NCBI RefSeq assembly: GCF_024181225.1
Contig: NZ_CP051198.1
Coordinates: 992,001 to 1,056,000 of the forward strand
Source of the DNA: Treponema sp. OMZ 787
Lineage (GTDB): Bacteria; Spirochaetota; Spirochaetia; Treponematales; Treponemataceae
DNA: 64,000 nt
Direction: 5' to 3'
Part shown: piece by piece, positions 51,966 through 62,278 of the stretch
Position numbering within the stretch: the first letter of the stretch is position 1
How the letters are laid out: each line of letters begins with the position of its first letter
The notes under the pieces: model-generated
The model's database searches: none
The model's input: only the letters and a program-made list of their open reading frames with translations
What the model was told of the DNA's origin: nothing
Translations under genes and position numbers: made by a program

Positions 51966-52586
51966 ATGAAAGAGCTTATTTTAGCTTCTGAATCACCCAG
52001 ACGAAAAGAGATACTCGATTCGCTGGGTGTTTTATTTTGTATTAAACCCTCAAATTTCGATGAATCTTCAATAAATGAAACAGATCCGGTAAAAAAGTGT
52101 ATTTTAACTGCAAGAGGAAAGGCTGAAAGCCTTTTTAAATCTTTGCCGCAAAACGATGGAGCTGAACCTCAAAAGCTTATTCTTGCAGCCGATACCCTCA
52201 TTTTTACCGAAGATACAACAATTCCAAACGCAAAAATCATCTTCGGTAAGCCTAAAAACGAATGTGAAGCCCAAATGATGCTTAAAAGCCACTCAGGAAG
52301 AGCTCATTTTGTTGTGAGTGCAATCTGCCTTCTTGACTGTGAAACGGGCCTTATAAGCGAAAAACAGAATATCTCTAAGGTTTTTTTTAAGCCCCTTTCC
52401 GATAAGGAAATTTCTGCCTATCTTAAAACGGAAGAATGGAAAGATGCTGCCGGAGGCTATAAAATTCAAGGGAAAGGCTCTTTTTTTATCGATAAAATCG
52501 AAGGCTCTTATACCGGTATCGTCGGCTTGCCTGTCAGGGAATTGTATGAGCTTTTGTCCGAAAAAAGCTTTATAAACCTGTTTTAA
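51966..52586 (+). CDS. maf: Maf-family nucleotide pyrophosphatase
   Basis: A 206-residue Maf protein that removes non-canonical or excess nucleoside triphosphates. Signatures: LILASESPRRKEILDSLG at residues 3-20, LAADTLIF near 74-81, MLKSHSGRAHFVVSAI near 103-118, and the AAGGYKIQGKGSFFIDKIEGSY block near 160-181. The length is within family range. Confidence 0.94.
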   Translation: MKELILASESPRRKEILDSLGVLFCIKPSNFDESSINETDPVKKCILTARGKAESLFKSLPQNDGAEPQKLILAADTLIFTEDTTIPNAKIIFGKPKNECEAQMMLKSHSGRAHFVVSAICLLDCETGLISEKQNISKVFFKPLSDKEISAYLKTEEWKDAAGGYKIQGKGSFFIDKIEGSYTGIVGLPVRELYELLSEKSFINLF

Positions 52587-52599
52587 GCTGCCCAACCTC

Positions 52600-52628
52600 T
52601 GTACAAAATCTTAAAAAAAATATATAAT
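52600..52628 (+). promoter_or_regulatory. Promoter of the rpsB operon
   Basis: A perfect TATAAT -10 box (52623-52628) with a weaker TGTACA -35 (52600-52605) at 17 bases. It predicts a leader of about 128 bases. Confidence 0.65.
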
Positions 52629-52635
52629 AACTCCA

Positions 52636-52762
52636 TGCCGTTTTTTACGGTAAATATCCGGAAGGATGTCCGGCGCGGCTTCCCTTTGAGGCCGCTGATG
52701 ACCGGTAATCTGTTCCGAGAAATAGAGAAGGAAGGAGCTTTTTAGCTCCAAAGGAGAATCAC
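52636..52762 (+). promoter_or_regulatory. Structured rpsB mRNA leader
   Basis: Four hairpins in a row: CCGT/ACGG at about 52638-52650; CCGG/CCGG at 52658-52673; an 8-bp stem 52675-52682 with 52688-52695 (one G-U pair); and GGAGCT/AGCTCC at 52734-52749, directly before the AAGGAG site. The last stem contains a decoy GGAG. The layout fits an autoregulatory ribosomal-protein leader. Confidence 0.5.
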
Positions 52763-53638
52763 ATGGCAGTAGTAACCATGAAAAATTTACTTGAATCAGG
52801 CGTACATTTCGGCCATCAAGTAAAACGCTGGGATCCGAGAATGAAAAAATACATTTTTTCGGAAAGAAACGGAATTCATATCATCGATTTGCAAAAAACA
52901 ATCGTTGCAATCCGTGAGGCCTATGAGGCTGTCCGCAAGGTAACATCCGAAGGAAAGTCGGTTTTGTTTGTAGGAACAAAAAAGCAAGCCCAGCAGACAA
53001 TTCAAAAAGAAGCTGAAAGATGCGGAATGTTCTATATCAACAACCGCTGGCTTGGCGGAATGCTCACAAACTTTGCAACAATCAAAAAGAGCTTGGCCCG
53101 TCTTAAGAAAATCGAAAAAATGGAAGTTGACGGAACCTTTGATAATCTTACAAAAAAGGAAGTTGCTTCCCTTCAAAAAGAAAAAGTAAAGCTTGAGAAA
53201 AACTTAGGCGGTATTAAAGAGATGAAGGATCTCCCCGGCATCCTCTTTATCATCGATACCCGAAAAGAAGAAATCGCTATCAGAGAAGCCCGCTCCCTAG
53301 GTATTCCCATTATCGCTGTTGTAGATACCAACTGCAACCCCGAAGGCATCGACTATCCGATTCCCGGAAACGATGATGCAATCAGAGCTATTTCGCTCTT
53401 TACGGGCGTAATTGCTAATGCAGTTATCGAAGCCGATAACGAGCATGGTCTTAAAATCATCGAAAACCTTCAAGAAGATGAAGAATCAGGTGATTCAGGC
53501 GTTGATCCCTATCAGGACAGAGAAGAAGAAATTACAGATTATTCCAACTATACTCCCAAAGATGAAGCTTCAGGAGATGATGAGGATGACGATGAAAATT
53601 CTCTCGTAAACGATGAGGATTTGTACGACGACAAATAA
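52763..53638 (+). CDS. rpsB: 30S ribosomal protein S2
   Basis: A 291-residue S2. [20 protein letters not shown] and [20 protein letters not shown] are the N-terminal signatures; [12 protein letters not shown] near residues 93-104; [13 protein letters not shown] near 201-213. About 60 C-terminal residues form a highly acidic extension ([16 protein letters not shown]) not present in typical S2. First gene of rpsB-tsf-frr-uppS-cdsA-dxr-rseP. Confidence 0.98.
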   Translation: MAVVTMKNLLESGVHFGHQVKRWDPRMKKYIFSERNGIHIIDLQKTIVAIREAYEAVRKVTSEGKSVLFVGTKKQAQQTIQKEAERCGMFYINNRWLGGMLTNFATIKKSLARLKKIEKMEVDGTFDNLTKKEVASLQKEKVKLEKNLGGIKEMKDLPGILFIIDTRKEEIAIREARSLGIPIIAVVDTNCNPEGIDYPIPGNDDAIRAISLFTGVIANAVIEADNEHGLKIIENLQEDEESGDSGVDPYQDREEEITDYSNYTPKDEASGDDEDDDENSLVNDEDLYDDK

Positions 53639-53658
53639 TAGGACGATAGGAGAAATTT

Positions 53659-54501
53659 ATGGACATTAAAGCATCTGATGTAAAAGAATTACGCGATAAG
53701 ACCGGTGCAGGAATGATGGAATGTAAAAAAGCCTTACAGCACTGCAACGGAGACGCTAAAGAAGCTGAAAAATATTTAAAAGAAAAAGGTTTGGCCGCTG
53801 TCGAAAAAAGAGCCGACAGGGTAACAAGCGAAGGTATCATAGTTATCAAAAACGATCACAAAAAGGCTGTTATGCTCGAGATGACCTGCGAAACAGACTT
53901 TGTTGCAAAAAATGCAGACTTTATCGCTGTCGGTGACGATATTGCAAATACGGCCTTTGATAAGGACATTTCTGAGGTTACTCCCGAACTTAACGATAAG
54001 CTTTTGGATTTGGCTACCCGCGTACGCGAGAACATGAACCTCACTCGCTTAATCAACGTAAAGGCCGGGGCAGACGAGTATCTTTCACGCTACATTCACT
54101 CCGATAAAAAAACCGGTGTTATTGTGGTTTTAAAGTCTGATAAACCCGAAATCTTTGAAAAAGCCGAGATACAGGAATTTGCTTATGACTGCTGTTTACA
54201 TGCAGCCGCCTTTATGCCCCTCTATGTAAAAAAAGAGGATGTAGATGCAGCTTATATCAAAGAACAGGAAGAAATTTTTAGAGGTCAGGTTGCCGAATTG
54301 GATAAACCCGATAATGTAAAAGAAGGCATCGTTAAGGGAAAAATTTCAAAACACTTATCCGAAATCTGCTTCCTTGAGCAGGCCTTTGTAAAAGACGATA
54401 AACTTTCCGTTTCAAAGAAAATGGCCGAAGTCGGTAAAGAGGCCGATGCTTCTTTGAGCTTGTCAAAACTGGTTATTTTTCAGTTAGGACTCGGAATGTA
54501 A
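53659..54501 (+). CDS. tsf: Elongation factor Ts
   Basis: A 280-residue EF-Ts, the GDP/GTP exchange factor for EF-Tu. KELRDKTGAGMMECKKALQH and EAEKYLKEKGLAA fill the N-terminal domain; EMTCETDFVAKNADF near residues 74-88 is the EF-Tu contact. It follows rpsB by 20 bases with an AGGAG site. Confidence 0.98.
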   Translation: MDIKASDVKELRDKTGAGMMECKKALQHCNGDAKEAEKYLKEKGLAAVEKRADRVTSEGIIVIKNDHKKAVMLEMTCETDFVAKNADFIAVGDDIANTAFDKDISEVTPELNDKLLDLATRVRENMNLTRLINVKAGADEYLSRYIHSDKKTGVIVVLKSDKPEIFEKAEIQEFAYDCCLHAAAFMPLYVKKEDVDAAYIKEQEEIFRGQVAELDKPDNVKEGIVKGKISKHLSEICFLEQAFVKDDKLSVSKKMAEVGKEADASLSLSKLVIFQLGLGM

Positions 54502-54513
54502 GTAAAGACCTTT

Positions 54514-54546
54514 TTAATGCTGCGGGGTACTGCCTTGCAGCATTAA
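54514..54546 (+). other. 10-bp hairpin between tsf and frr
   Basis: TTAATGCTGC (54514-54523) pairs with GCAGCATTAA (54537-54546) over a 13-base loop. Only ATTCTT follows, so it is a poor terminator; it may be an RNA processing or partial-attenuation site. Confidence 0.5.
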
Positions 54547-54584
54547 TTCTTAAGTTTTAAAATCAAACATCGGAGGCAAAGATC

Positions 54585-55142
54585 ATGATAGAAGAAGTTA
54601 AAAAGAATTGTGAAGAAAAAATGAAAAAAGCGGTTGCCGCATTAAAAGAAGAATTCAATATGCTGAGAACCGGACGGGCATCTTCAGCTCTTTTTGATAA
54701 GATAAGAGTAAATTGCTATGGAGAGTCCACTCCCCTTAACCAGCTTGCAAATATTTCTATCCCCGAAGCAAGGCTTGTAGTAATTCAGCCCTGGGATAAG
54801 GGCTTATTGGTCGAAATTGAAAAGGCCGTTTTACAGGCTGATCTTTCGGTTAATCCCACAAATGACGGAAAAGTTATACGCATTGCAATTCCGCCTTTGA
54901 CCGAGGAAAGAAGAAAGGATCTTGCAAAAAAGGCAAAGACCATTGCCGAAAATTCCCGCGTTTCAGTCCGTAACATCAGGCGTGACGGAATCGATGAGGC
55001 AAAAAAATTACAAAAGGACGGAAAGATAAGCGAAGACCAGCTAAAGACAGCCGAGGATTCCTTCCAAAAATCCACTGATGCTTACATTGCCGAAATAAAT
55101 AAGGTTCTTGAAGCAAAAGAAAAGGAAATAATGGAAAACTAA
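54585..55142 (+). CDS. frr: Ribosome-recycling factor
   Basis: A 185-residue RRF that splits post-termination ribosomes with EF-G. FNMLRTGRASSALFDKIRV near residues 24-42, LNQLANISIPEARLVVIQPWD near 51-71, IRIAIPPLTEERRKDL near 96-111 and NSRVSVRNIRRDGIDEAKK near 124-142 are diagnostic. Its stop abuts uppS. Confidence 0.97.
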   Translation: MIEEVKKNCEEKMKKAVAALKEEFNMLRTGRASSALFDKIRVNCYGESTPLNQLANISIPEARLVVIQPWDKGLLVEIEKAVLQADLSVNPTNDGKVIRIAIPPLTEERRKDLAKKAKTIAENSRVSVRNIRRDGIDEAKKLQKDGKISEDQLKTAEDSFQKSTDAYIAEINKVLEAKEKEIMEN

Positions 55143-55826
55143 ATGTCCGATGACTTAAAACATATCGCCATTGTCATGGACGGCAATGGCCGATGGGCAA
55201 AAAAAAGAGGACTTCCCCGATCTATGGGGCATAGGGAGGGGCTTAATACGGTTAAGAGGATAACAAAGGCTGTATCAGATTTAGGAATTCCTTATATAAC
55301 ACTTTATATATTTTCTACCGAAAACTGGAAAAGAACCGAAAAGGAGGTCGGCTTTTTAATGGGGCTTATTAAACAGCATTTAAAAGCCGAGCTTAAGTTT
55401 TATGCCGATAATAATATCCGTATAGAGCATATAGGCAATTTAAGCGGATTACCTAAAGATATTCAAGATGAAATTAATTCGGTAAGGGAGAGGACTTCAG
55501 ACTATACAGGAACTGCGATTGTGCTTGCCATAAATTACGGAGCACATGATGAAATTATAAGAGCAATAAAGAAAATAAATGCAGATGATATTTCTTCAAT
55601 AGATGAAGAAGCGTTTTCCGCAAAATTGGATACAGGTACTATTCCTCCGGTTGACTTGCTTATAAGAACAGGAGGAGAAAAACGCTTAAGCAATTTTTTG
55701 CTATGGCAAAGTGCTTATGCGGAGCTCTATTTTACCGATACCTTGTGGCCGGATTGGACAGTAGAAAATTTATATGAAGCCATAGAAGATTATAAAAAAA
55801 GGAACAGACGTTACGGAAACGCCTAA
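55143..55826 (+). CDS. uppS: Undecaprenyl pyrophosphate synthase
   Basis: A 227-residue cis-prenyltransferase making the lipid carrier for peptidoglycan. HIAIVMDGNGRWAKKRGLPR at residues 7-26 contains the catalytic Asp; GLNTVKRI near 34; TLYIFSTENWKR near 54-65; the C-terminal DLLIRTGGEKRLSNFLLWQSAYAEL segment completes the set. The usual GE(q/l)RxSNFL is intact. Confidence 0.97.
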   Translation: MSDDLKHIAIVMDGNGRWAKKRGLPRSMGHREGLNTVKRITKAVSDLGIPYITLYIFSTENWKRTEKEVGFLMGLIKQHLKAELKFYADNNIRIEHIGNLSGLPKDIQDEINSVRERTSDYTGTAIVLAINYGAHDEIIRAIKKINADDISSIDEEAFSAKLDTGTIPPVDLLIRTGGEKRLSNFLLWQSAYAELYFTDTLWPDWTVENLYEAIEDYKKRNRRYGNA

Positions 55827-55847
55827 TTTAATAAAGGGAGAAATAAA

Positions 55848-56705
55848 ATGAAAATTAAAAAAATTATTGAAAGACTGATCCTATTTTTTATAGGCACGCC
55901 ATTAGTCTTAGCTTCTATTTATCTTGTTCCCCATTATAATTTTTGGGTTTACCATATCGAATTATTGATTGTATGTTTAATTGCAAATTATGAGATATAT
56001 AATATCCTTTCCCAAAGGTCTGCTGTTTATCCTAAAAATATACTTGCTTTTTTCGGAGCAGTTTTGATGCTTGCTTCATACCTTATAGGGTTGCATTCGG
56101 TTCCTTTTCAATATATCTTTATTGTGCTCGGATGTGTAATAGTCGGAATGCTTTTTATGGAAATACTATTTTCTCTGTCAGGGAATTTTATTAATAGCAT
56201 TGCCCGTCTTACAACTGGAATGTTTATGCTCATCTATCCTTGGGGACTTGCAGTTTATTTATCTGCAATATCGAGTCTACCAAATGGGGGGGCACTCATA
56301 ATAATATTTCTTCTTATGAGTTTCGGCTGCGATTCATTTGCGTGGCTTTTAGGTATGCTTTTCGGAAAAAGTAACCGAGGGTTTATTAAGGCCAGCCCGA
56401 AAAAAAGTATTGTAGGCTTTATAGGAGGCTTTGCAGGTTCAGTTATAGCAGCCTATATTTCATTTTACTTTTTTAATAAACAATTTAACGGAAAATTACG
56501 AGAGCTAATAATAATCGCTCTTGCTACGTCTTTATTCGCTATCATCGGCGACATAATAGAATCTATTTTAAAGCGTTCTGCAGATGTAAAGGATTCAGGT
56601 AAGGTAATTTTAGGGAGGGGCGGAATTCTTGACAGTATTGACTCCCTGATTATAGCGGCTCCAGTATTCTATACACTTTCTATGTTCTTGTTAGGCGGTT
56701 TCTAA
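55848..56705 (+). CDS. cdsA: Phosphatidate cytidylyltransferase
   Basis: A 285-residue, eight-helix membrane enzyme forming CDP-diacylglycerol for phospholipid synthesis. The C-terminal signature KRSADVKDSGKVILGRGGIL near residues 243-262, followed by DSIDSL, is diagnostic, as is GCDSFAWLLGMLFGKS near 162-177. Its stop overlaps the dxr start by one base. Confidence 0.95.
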   Translation: MKIKKIIERLILFFIGTPLVLASIYLVPHYNFWVYHIELLIVCLIANYEIYNILSQRSAVYPKNILAFFGAVLMLASYLIGLHSVPFQYIFIVLGCVIVGMLFMEILFSLSGNFINSIARLTTGMFMLIYPWGLAVYLSAISSLPNGGALIIIFLLMSFGCDSFAWLLGMLFGKSNRGFIKASPKKSIVGFIGGFAGSVIAAYISFYFFNKQFNGKLRELIIIALATSLFAIIGDIIESILKRSADVKDSGKVILGRGGILDSIDSLIIAAPVFYTLSMFLLGGF

Positions 56706-57859
56706 TGGGAAAAAAACGGGTTATCGTCCTCGGTGCAGGCGGTTCAATCGGAAAAAACTCTTTAGAAATAATAAGAAGATTTTCCGATAGGTTTGAGCTC
56801 GCAGGTTTTTCCGTTCATTCAAATTTGGAATTTGCAAAAAATCTTCTTGCCGAATTTAAAAATGCACAATTTGTTTCTACAAAAAAAACGGATTCAAAAT
56901 TAAAACACGAGATAGATGTTGAAGCTGTAAGGCAGCTGATAGAAAAATCGAGGGCCGATATAGTCATTAACGGTATAGCAGGTTCGGCCGGTTTAAAGGC
57001 CTCTGTAGAGGTTATAAAAATCGGCTTGGATTTAGGTCTTGCTAATAAAGAAACCATAGTAGAGGCGGGCGAGCTAATTTTTAAAGATGCCGAAAAATCC
57101 GGCAGTACAATAATTCCTGTCGACTCGGAACACGCTGCGATTTTTCAGCTTATAAATGCCCACAAAAAAGAAAATATCGAAAAGATTATAATCACTGCCT
57201 CGGGCGGCCCCTTTTTGAATACGCCTAAGGAAAAGCTTAGCACAATGAAACTTGAAGATGCCTTAAAGCATCCTACATGGAAGATGGGCGGAAAAATTAC
57301 GATAGACTCGGCATCCCTTGCAAACAAGGCCCTAGAGGTGATTGAGGCTGTAAAGCTCTTTTCTTTTCCGCCTGAAAAAATCGAAGTTACGGTTCATCCT
57401 CAAAGTATAATTCATTCGATGGTGCAGTGTAAAAACGGTGAGATCTTTGCTCAAGCCTCTCCTCCCGATATGAAAAATCCTATTTTAAATGCTTTAAGTT
57501 TTCCCGAAATGCCTGAAACTTTTTTAAAGCCCTTGGATTTTTCTAAAATTATAAAATTGGAATTTATACCCCCCAGAACCGATGCCTTCCCCATGCTGGC
57601 CTTGGGATTCGAAGCGGCTAAAAAAGGCGGAGCTTATCCTATCGCCTTTAATGTTGCAAATGAAGAAGCCGTTGAGGCCTTTATGCATGGAAAGATAGGC
57701 TTTACCGATTTGGCGGACATTACCCAAGAAGTTTTAAATTCGGATTGGACTATGAAACCTTCTTCTTATGAAGAAGTTTATGACTATGAAAACAGGGCAA
57801 GAGCTATTGCCTTGGCAAGGATACTTGCCCGCAACTCCTCTTGCAATAAGATTTATTAA
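56705..57859 (+). CDS. dxr: 1-deoxy-D-xylulose 5-phosphate reductoisomerase
   Basis: A 384-residue enzyme of the MEP isoprenoid pathway. NADPH loop VLGAGGSIGKNSLEII at residues 7-22; NGIAGSAGLKASVEVI near 90-105; IPVDSEHAAIFQL near 138-150; ITASGGPFLN near 161-170; MGGKITIDSASLANKALEVI near 197-216; VHPQSIIHSMVQ near 229-240. Complete. Its placement beside uppS links precursor supply and carrier synthesis. Confidence 0.97.
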   Translation: MGKKRVIVLGAGGSIGKNSLEIIRRFSDRFELAGFSVHSNLEFAKNLLAEFKNAQFVSTKKTDSKLKHEIDVEAVRQLIEKSRADIVINGIAGSAGLKASVEVIKIGLDLGLANKETIVEAGELIFKDAEKSGSTIIPVDSEHAAIFQLINAHKKENIEKIIITASGGPFLNTPKEKLSTMKLEDALKHPTWKMGGKITIDSASLANKALEVIEAVKLFSFPPEKIEVTVHPQSIIHSMVQCKNGEIFAQASPPDMKNPILNALSFPEMPETFLKPLDFSKIIKLEFIPPRTDAFPMLALGFEAAKKGGAYPIAFNVANEEAVEAFMHGKIGFTDLADITQEVLNSDWTMKPSSYEEVYDYENRARAIALARILARNSSCNKIY

Positions 57860-57871
57860 GATGGAAAATTT

Positions 57872-59224
57872 ATGATTAAGATTTTAATAGGTTTGATTAT
57901 ATTGAGCATCATGGTTTTTATCCATGAGTTGGGACATTTTATTGCCGCAAAACTGTGCGGTGTTGCGGTTGAAAGTTTTTCGATAGGCTGGGGCCCCGTT
58001 CTTTTTAGAAAAAAGAAGGGAGACACAGAGTATAGAATTTCTGCAATTCCCATGGGAGGTTATTGCGGTATGAAGGGAGAAAAGGCCTTTCAGCAGGCCA
58101 TCGAAGAAAACTTATCTGCAATTCCTAAAAAAGAAGGCGAACTTTACGGTGTTCACCCTTTTAAGCGGATTATAATTGCTTTTGCCGGCCCCTTTGCAAA
58201 CTATATAAGTGCAGTTCTTGCTCTTGCGATTGTAAGTGCCATAGGTTCAAGCTATTATACGAGTTCTAACAAGATAGCTCCCGTTTATTACTACAACGAA
58301 GCCGATGACTCTCCAGCCCGCGAGGCCGATTTAAGAATGGGGGATGTGATTTTAAGCATTAACGGCGAGAAAACCGAAACCTTTGCCGACATTGTGCGGC
58401 TCATAGTGCCCGAAGCAAAGGAAGAGGTTACCTTAAAAATAGAAAGAGAAGGGCAAATCATTACAAAAAAACTTAGGCCCAAGCTCGACCCAAAAACCGG
58501 AGCAGGCATAATCGGCTTTTATTCTTTTATTCCTCTTGAAATAGAAGGCGTAAAACCTTCTTCTTCGGCCGAGCTTGCAGGACTTAAAAAGGGCGACCTC
58601 ATTACATCAGTAAACGGAATTGAAGTTGCCAATACTGTAGACTTAAGCCGTGCCCTGGATGGGATAAACGAAAAAACAGCCGAATTGGGAGTATTAAGAG
58701 ACGGAAACAAGATAGCAAGAACCGTGAGCCTTATCCGTACGGAAAACGGAATAGATCTGGGTATAAATATAAAGAGCATCAAGGTTGAGATTCCCGGAAC
58801 GGGCTTTTTTAAAAGCATAGCGAACGGCTTTATTTCGACTCATAAGAGTTTTATATTAACATTCAAAAGTTTAAGTCTCTTGTTTAAGGGAGTTGACTTA
58901 CGGCAGGCTGTATCAGGGCCGGTACGCATTACCCACATGCTTGGCGATGTCGCCGCCCAAGGTTTTAAGGCCGGTTTTTTAATCGGGCTTTCGGATATCC
59001 TAAACTTTGTAAGCATAATTTCGATTTCACTTTTTATAATGAATTTATTGCCGATTCCGATTTTGGACGGAGGCTTAATTCTTTTTGCCTTTATCGAATT
59101 TATATTTAGAAGGCAAATACATCCTAAAGTCCTGTACTATGTTCAGTTTATCGGCATAGCCTTTATCGGTATAGTTTTTATTTTTGCCCTTTGGGGAGAC
59201 ATAGGATATTTTTTAGGCAGGTAA
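57872..59224 (+). CDS. rseP: RseP/site-2 membrane metalloprotease
   Basis: A 450-residue intramembrane protease. Zinc motif HELGHF near residues 16-21 in the first helix; FAGPFANYISAVLAL near 105-119; two PDZ domains at about 140-215 and 220-300 (PAREADLRMGDVILSINGE, SAELAGLKKGDLITSVNGIE); third zinc ligand in NLLPIPILDGG near 390-400. In other bacteria it cleaves anti-sigma factors and remnant signal peptides. Confidence 0.96.
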   Translation: MIKILIGLIILSIMVFIHELGHFIAAKLCGVAVESFSIGWGPVLFRKKKGDTEYRISAIPMGGYCGMKGEKAFQQAIEENLSAIPKKEGELYGVHPFKRIIIAFAGPFANYISAVLALAIVSAIGSSYYTSSNKIAPVYYYNEADDSPAREADLRMGDVILSINGEKTETFADIVRLIVPEAKEEVTLKIEREGQIITKKLRPKLDPKTGAGIIGFYSFIPLEIEGVKPSSSAELAGLKKGDLITSVNGIEVANTVDLSRALDGINEKTAELGVLRDGNKIARTVSLIRTENGIDLGINIKSIKVEIPGTGFFKSIANGFISTHKSFILTFKSLSLLFKGVDLRQAVSGPVRITHMLGDVAAQGFKAGFLIGLSDILNFVSIISISLFIMNLLPIPILDGGLILFAFIEFIFRRQIHPKVLYYVQFIGIAFIGIVFIFALWGDIGYFLGR

Positions 59225-59234
59225 GTTTACAAAT

Positions 59235-59597
59235 ATGAAAAAGATAAGGTTTGCAGTTATAATTTTTATTTTGAGTCTCCTTTTGTTTTCATGTAATGTA
59301 AAAAACGATAAAGAGCTTATTTCGGGTATTTTTGAAGGAGACGGGCAAAGCCTGATGGGGCCGATAAAAGTAAGGGTTGTGATAGAAAAAAGCGAAATTA
59401 AAAATATAGATGTTCTTGAGTATGCCGATACTCCCGGCTATAGCGATACGGTTTTTGAGTTTCTGCCTAAAAAGATTGTCGAAAAAAATTCTACAAATGT
59501 GGATATTGTGGCAGGGGCCAGCTTAACGAGCAAGGCCTTGCTGGAGGCCGTAGATGATGCCTTAAAAAAAGCCGACCTCTATATCGAAAAAGAATAG
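59235..59597 (+). CDS. FMN-binding-domain lipoprotein
   Basis: A 120-residue lipoprotein with lipobox LLLFSC near residue 20 and a single FMN_bind domain. The domain ends in DIVAGASLTSKALLEAV; the Thr of GASLTS is where FMN is attached covalently in NqrC/RnfG relatives. Its small size suggests an electron carrier on the outer face of the inner membrane. An ApbE flavin transferase would be needed and is not encoded here. Confidence 0.87.
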   Translation: MKKIRFAVIIFILSLLLFSCNVKNDKELISGIFEGDGQSLMGPIKVRVVIEKSEIKNIDVLEYADTPGYSDTVFEFLPKKIVEKNSTNVDIVAGASLTSKALLEAVDDALKKADLYIEKE

Positions 59598-59619
59598 CCC
59601 CTGTTAAATAAGGTTTTTC

Positions 59620-62196
59620 CTATTGCACTACAATATTTACAAGCTTATCCGGCACGGTTATTATCTTTTTAATTTCCTTGCCTTCAATGTTGCGGATTGC
59701 TCCCTCATTTGAAAGAGCAAGGCGTTCAAGTTCCTCTTTAGAGGTGCCTGCTTCTACCTCAAACTTACCGCGGAGCTTGCCGTTTACCTGTACTACAACC
59801 GTGCATGTTTGGTCAACGCAGAATTTTTCGACAAACATCGGCCAGTGAGAATAGGCTATCGATTCATCATTCCCCATCTTTTGCCAAAGCTCTTCAGCCA
59901 AGTGGGGAGCGTAAGGGTTTAAAAGTTTTACAAAATTATACCAAACATAGTGGGGTATCTTTTTGTGCTTTGAAACCTCGTTTATAAAAATCATCATCTG
60001 GCTTATGGCCGTATTAAAGTTAAGAGAGGCCGTATCCTCGGTTACCTTTCTAATCGTTTTATTTAAGAGAACGGTCAAGGCCTTAGTTTCAGGAGTCGAG
60101 GTATCGTTGACGGGAGTTTTGTAGATTTCCCTATCGGAAAGGTTCCAGATTTTTTCCAAAAATCTGAACACGCCCATTATACCGCTTGTGTTCCAAGGTT
60201 TTGAAACCTCCAATGGGCCTAAGAACATTTCGTAGAGCCGGAGAGTGTCTGCTCCGTATTCCTTTATTATGTCGTCAGGGTTGATAACGTTCTTTAAGCT
60301 CTTGGACATCTTGGCTATTACCTGCTCAAGTTTCTCGCCTGTTTCTATGTCTTCAAATTCGGTTTCGGATATTTTTTTAACCTTATCGGCCGGAACAAGG
60401 CTTTTGTTTTTTCGCATATAGGCAAAGGAGGTTATCATTCCCTGATTTACAAGCCGTGTAAAGGGTTCCTTTGTAGAAACAAGGCCTAAGTCATATAAGA
60501 CCTTGTGCCAAAATCTTGCATATAATAGGTGAAGAACTGCATGCTCCGTTCCTCCTACATAGAGGTCTACCGGCATCCAGTAATCGCACTTGTTTTTGTC
60601 GGCAAAGGCTTCGTTGTTATTGGGATCTGCATAGCGGAGATAGTACCAGCAAGAACCCGCCCACTGGGGCATGGTATTGGTTTCGCGTTTTGCTTCTTTT
60701 CCGCACTTGGGGCATTTTGTATTTACCCAAGAATCGATTGCAGCCAAGGGGCTTTCTCCCGTTCCTGTGGGAGTATAGCTTTCGACTTGGGGAAGGCTTA
60801 GGGGAAGATCATGCTCGTCTATTGGAACTATGCCGCAGCATGGGCAGTGTACTAAGGGTATGGGCTCTCCCCAGTAGCGCTGGCGGCTGAAGATCCAGTC
60901 GCGGAGCTTATAGTTTACGGCTTTTTTTGCAATACCGAGATTTTCAAGATGCTCGGTTATCTTTGTCTTGGCTTCTTCGGTTTTGAGTCCGTCAAATTGT
61001 TTTGAGTTGACAGAATAGCCGTCCTCGGTTGTGCACGCCTTGGGTTCTTCAGAGAAGTCTCTTTTTCCGCCTTCCCATTCTTCTACTCCGGCTACTACCT
61101 TGATTTTCGGTAAATTGAATTGAGTTGCAAATTCAAAGTCCCTTTCATCGTGAGCAGGAACAGCCATAATTGCTCCCGTTCCGTAAGAGATTAAAATATA
61201 GTCGGAAATCCAGACCGGGATTTTTTGTTCTGTGAGAGGATTGATTGCATAGGCTCCCGTAAAAACGCCGGTCTTGTTTTTTGCAAGGTCGGTTCTTTCA
61301 AGATCGCTTTTTTTTGCAGCCTCTTCTATATAATCGGCAACGGCTTTTGATTGTTCCTTTGTAGTTATGCTTTTTACAAGCTCGTGTTCCGGGGCCAATA
61401 CCATGTAGGTGGCTCCGAAGATTGTGTCGGGGCGGGTTGTATAAACCTTGATCTTTTGCCCTGTTTCTTTTCCTTCCTTATCGATTAGAGCAAAATCTAC
61501 CTCGGCTCCCGTACTCTTGCCTATCCAGTTCTTTTGCATGATTTTTATGGATTCGGGCCAGTCGAGTTCATCCAAGTCCTCTAGGAGGCGTTCTGCATAT
61601 TCGGTTATCTTTAAAATCCACTGCCTCAAGTTTTTGCGTTGGATTTGAGCTCCGCACCTTTCGCATTTACCGTCTTTTACTTCCTCATTGGCAAGGCCTG
61701 TTAAGCAGGAAGGACACCAGTTGATGGGGGCTTCTTTTTCGTAGGCTAAGCCCTTTTTAAATAATTGGAGAAAGATCCACTGGGTCCATTTATAATAGGA
61801 TTCTTCGCTTGTAGAAATTTCCCTGTCCCAATCATAGCTTAAACCTATGGACTTTATCTGGTTTCTAAAGGTTTCCATATTTTTTCGGGTAGTGATAAGA
61901 GGATGAATACCGGTCTTTATTGCATAGTTTTCTGCAGGGAGACCGAAAGAATCAAACCCCATCGGATGGAGTACATTGTATCCGTTCATGCGTAAAAAAC
62001 GGCTGTAAATATCCGTTGCAGTGTATCCTTCAGGGTGTCCTACATGAAGTCCGTCTCCCGAAGGATAGGGGAACATATCTAAAATATAAAGCCTCTTATC
62101 CTTGGGATAATTTTTGTCTTCGACTGTTCTAAAGGTTTTGTTTTCTTCCCAATATTTTTGCCACTTAGGTTCTATTGTACTAAAAGGATAAGCCAT
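59620..62196 (-). CDS. leuS: Leucyl-tRNA synthetase
   Basis: An 858-residue class I synthetase. The HIGH-equivalent is in [15 protein letters not shown] near residues 42-56; cysteine knuckles [15 protein letters not shown] and CERCGAQ near 160-185 mark the zinc module; the editing domain spans about 225-420 ([24 protein letters not shown]); the KMSKS motif is in [14 protein letters not shown] near 630. Complete and of normal length. Confidence 0.98.
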   Translation of the reverse strand: MAYPFSTIEPKWQKYWEENKTFRTVEDKNYPKDKRLYILDMFPYPSGDGLHVGHPEGYTATDIYSRFLRMNGYNVLHPMGFDSFGLPAENYAIKTGIHPLITTRKNMETFRNQIKSIGLSYDWDREISTSEESYYKWTQWIFLQLFKKGLAYEKEAPINWCPSCLTGLANEEVKDGKCERCGAQIQRKNLRQWILKITEYAERLLEDLDELDWPESIKIMQKNWIGKSTGAEVDFALIDKEGKETGQKIKVYTTRPDTIFGATYMVLAPEHELVKSITTKEQSKAVADYIEEAAKKSDLERTDLAKNKTGVFTGAYAINPLTEQKIPVWISDYILISYGTGAIMAVPAHDERDFEFATQFNLPKIKVVAGVEEWEGGKRDFSEEPKACTTEDGYSVNSKQFDGLKTEEAKTKITEHLENLGIAKKAVNYKLRDWIFSRQRYWGEPIPLVHCPCCGIVPIDEHDLPLSLPQVESYTPTGTGESPLAAIDSWVNTKCPKCGKEAKRETNTMPQWAGSCWYYLRYADPNNNEAFADKNKCDYWMPVDLYVGGTEHAVLHLLYARFWHKVLYDLGLVSTKEPFTRLVNQGMITSFAYMRKNKSLVPADKVKKISETEFEDIETGEKLEQVIAKMSKSLKNVINPDDIIKEYGADTLRLYEMFLGPLEVSKPWNTSGIMGVFRFLEKIWNLSDREIYKTPVNDTSTPETKALTVLLNKTIRKVTEDTASLNFNTAISQMMIFINEVSKHKKIPHYVWYNFVKLLNPYAPHLAEELWQKMGNDESIAYSHWPMFVEKFCVDQTCTVVVQVNGKLRGKFEVEAGTSKEELERLALSNEGAIRNIEGKEIKKIITVPDKLVNIVVQ

Positions 62197-62278
62197 ATTT
62201 TACTCCAACTAACTTGATGAATTTATCAAAATTGACGAAAAGTATTTTATAGAAAAGAAAGGAAAAATTCAAGGGCCG

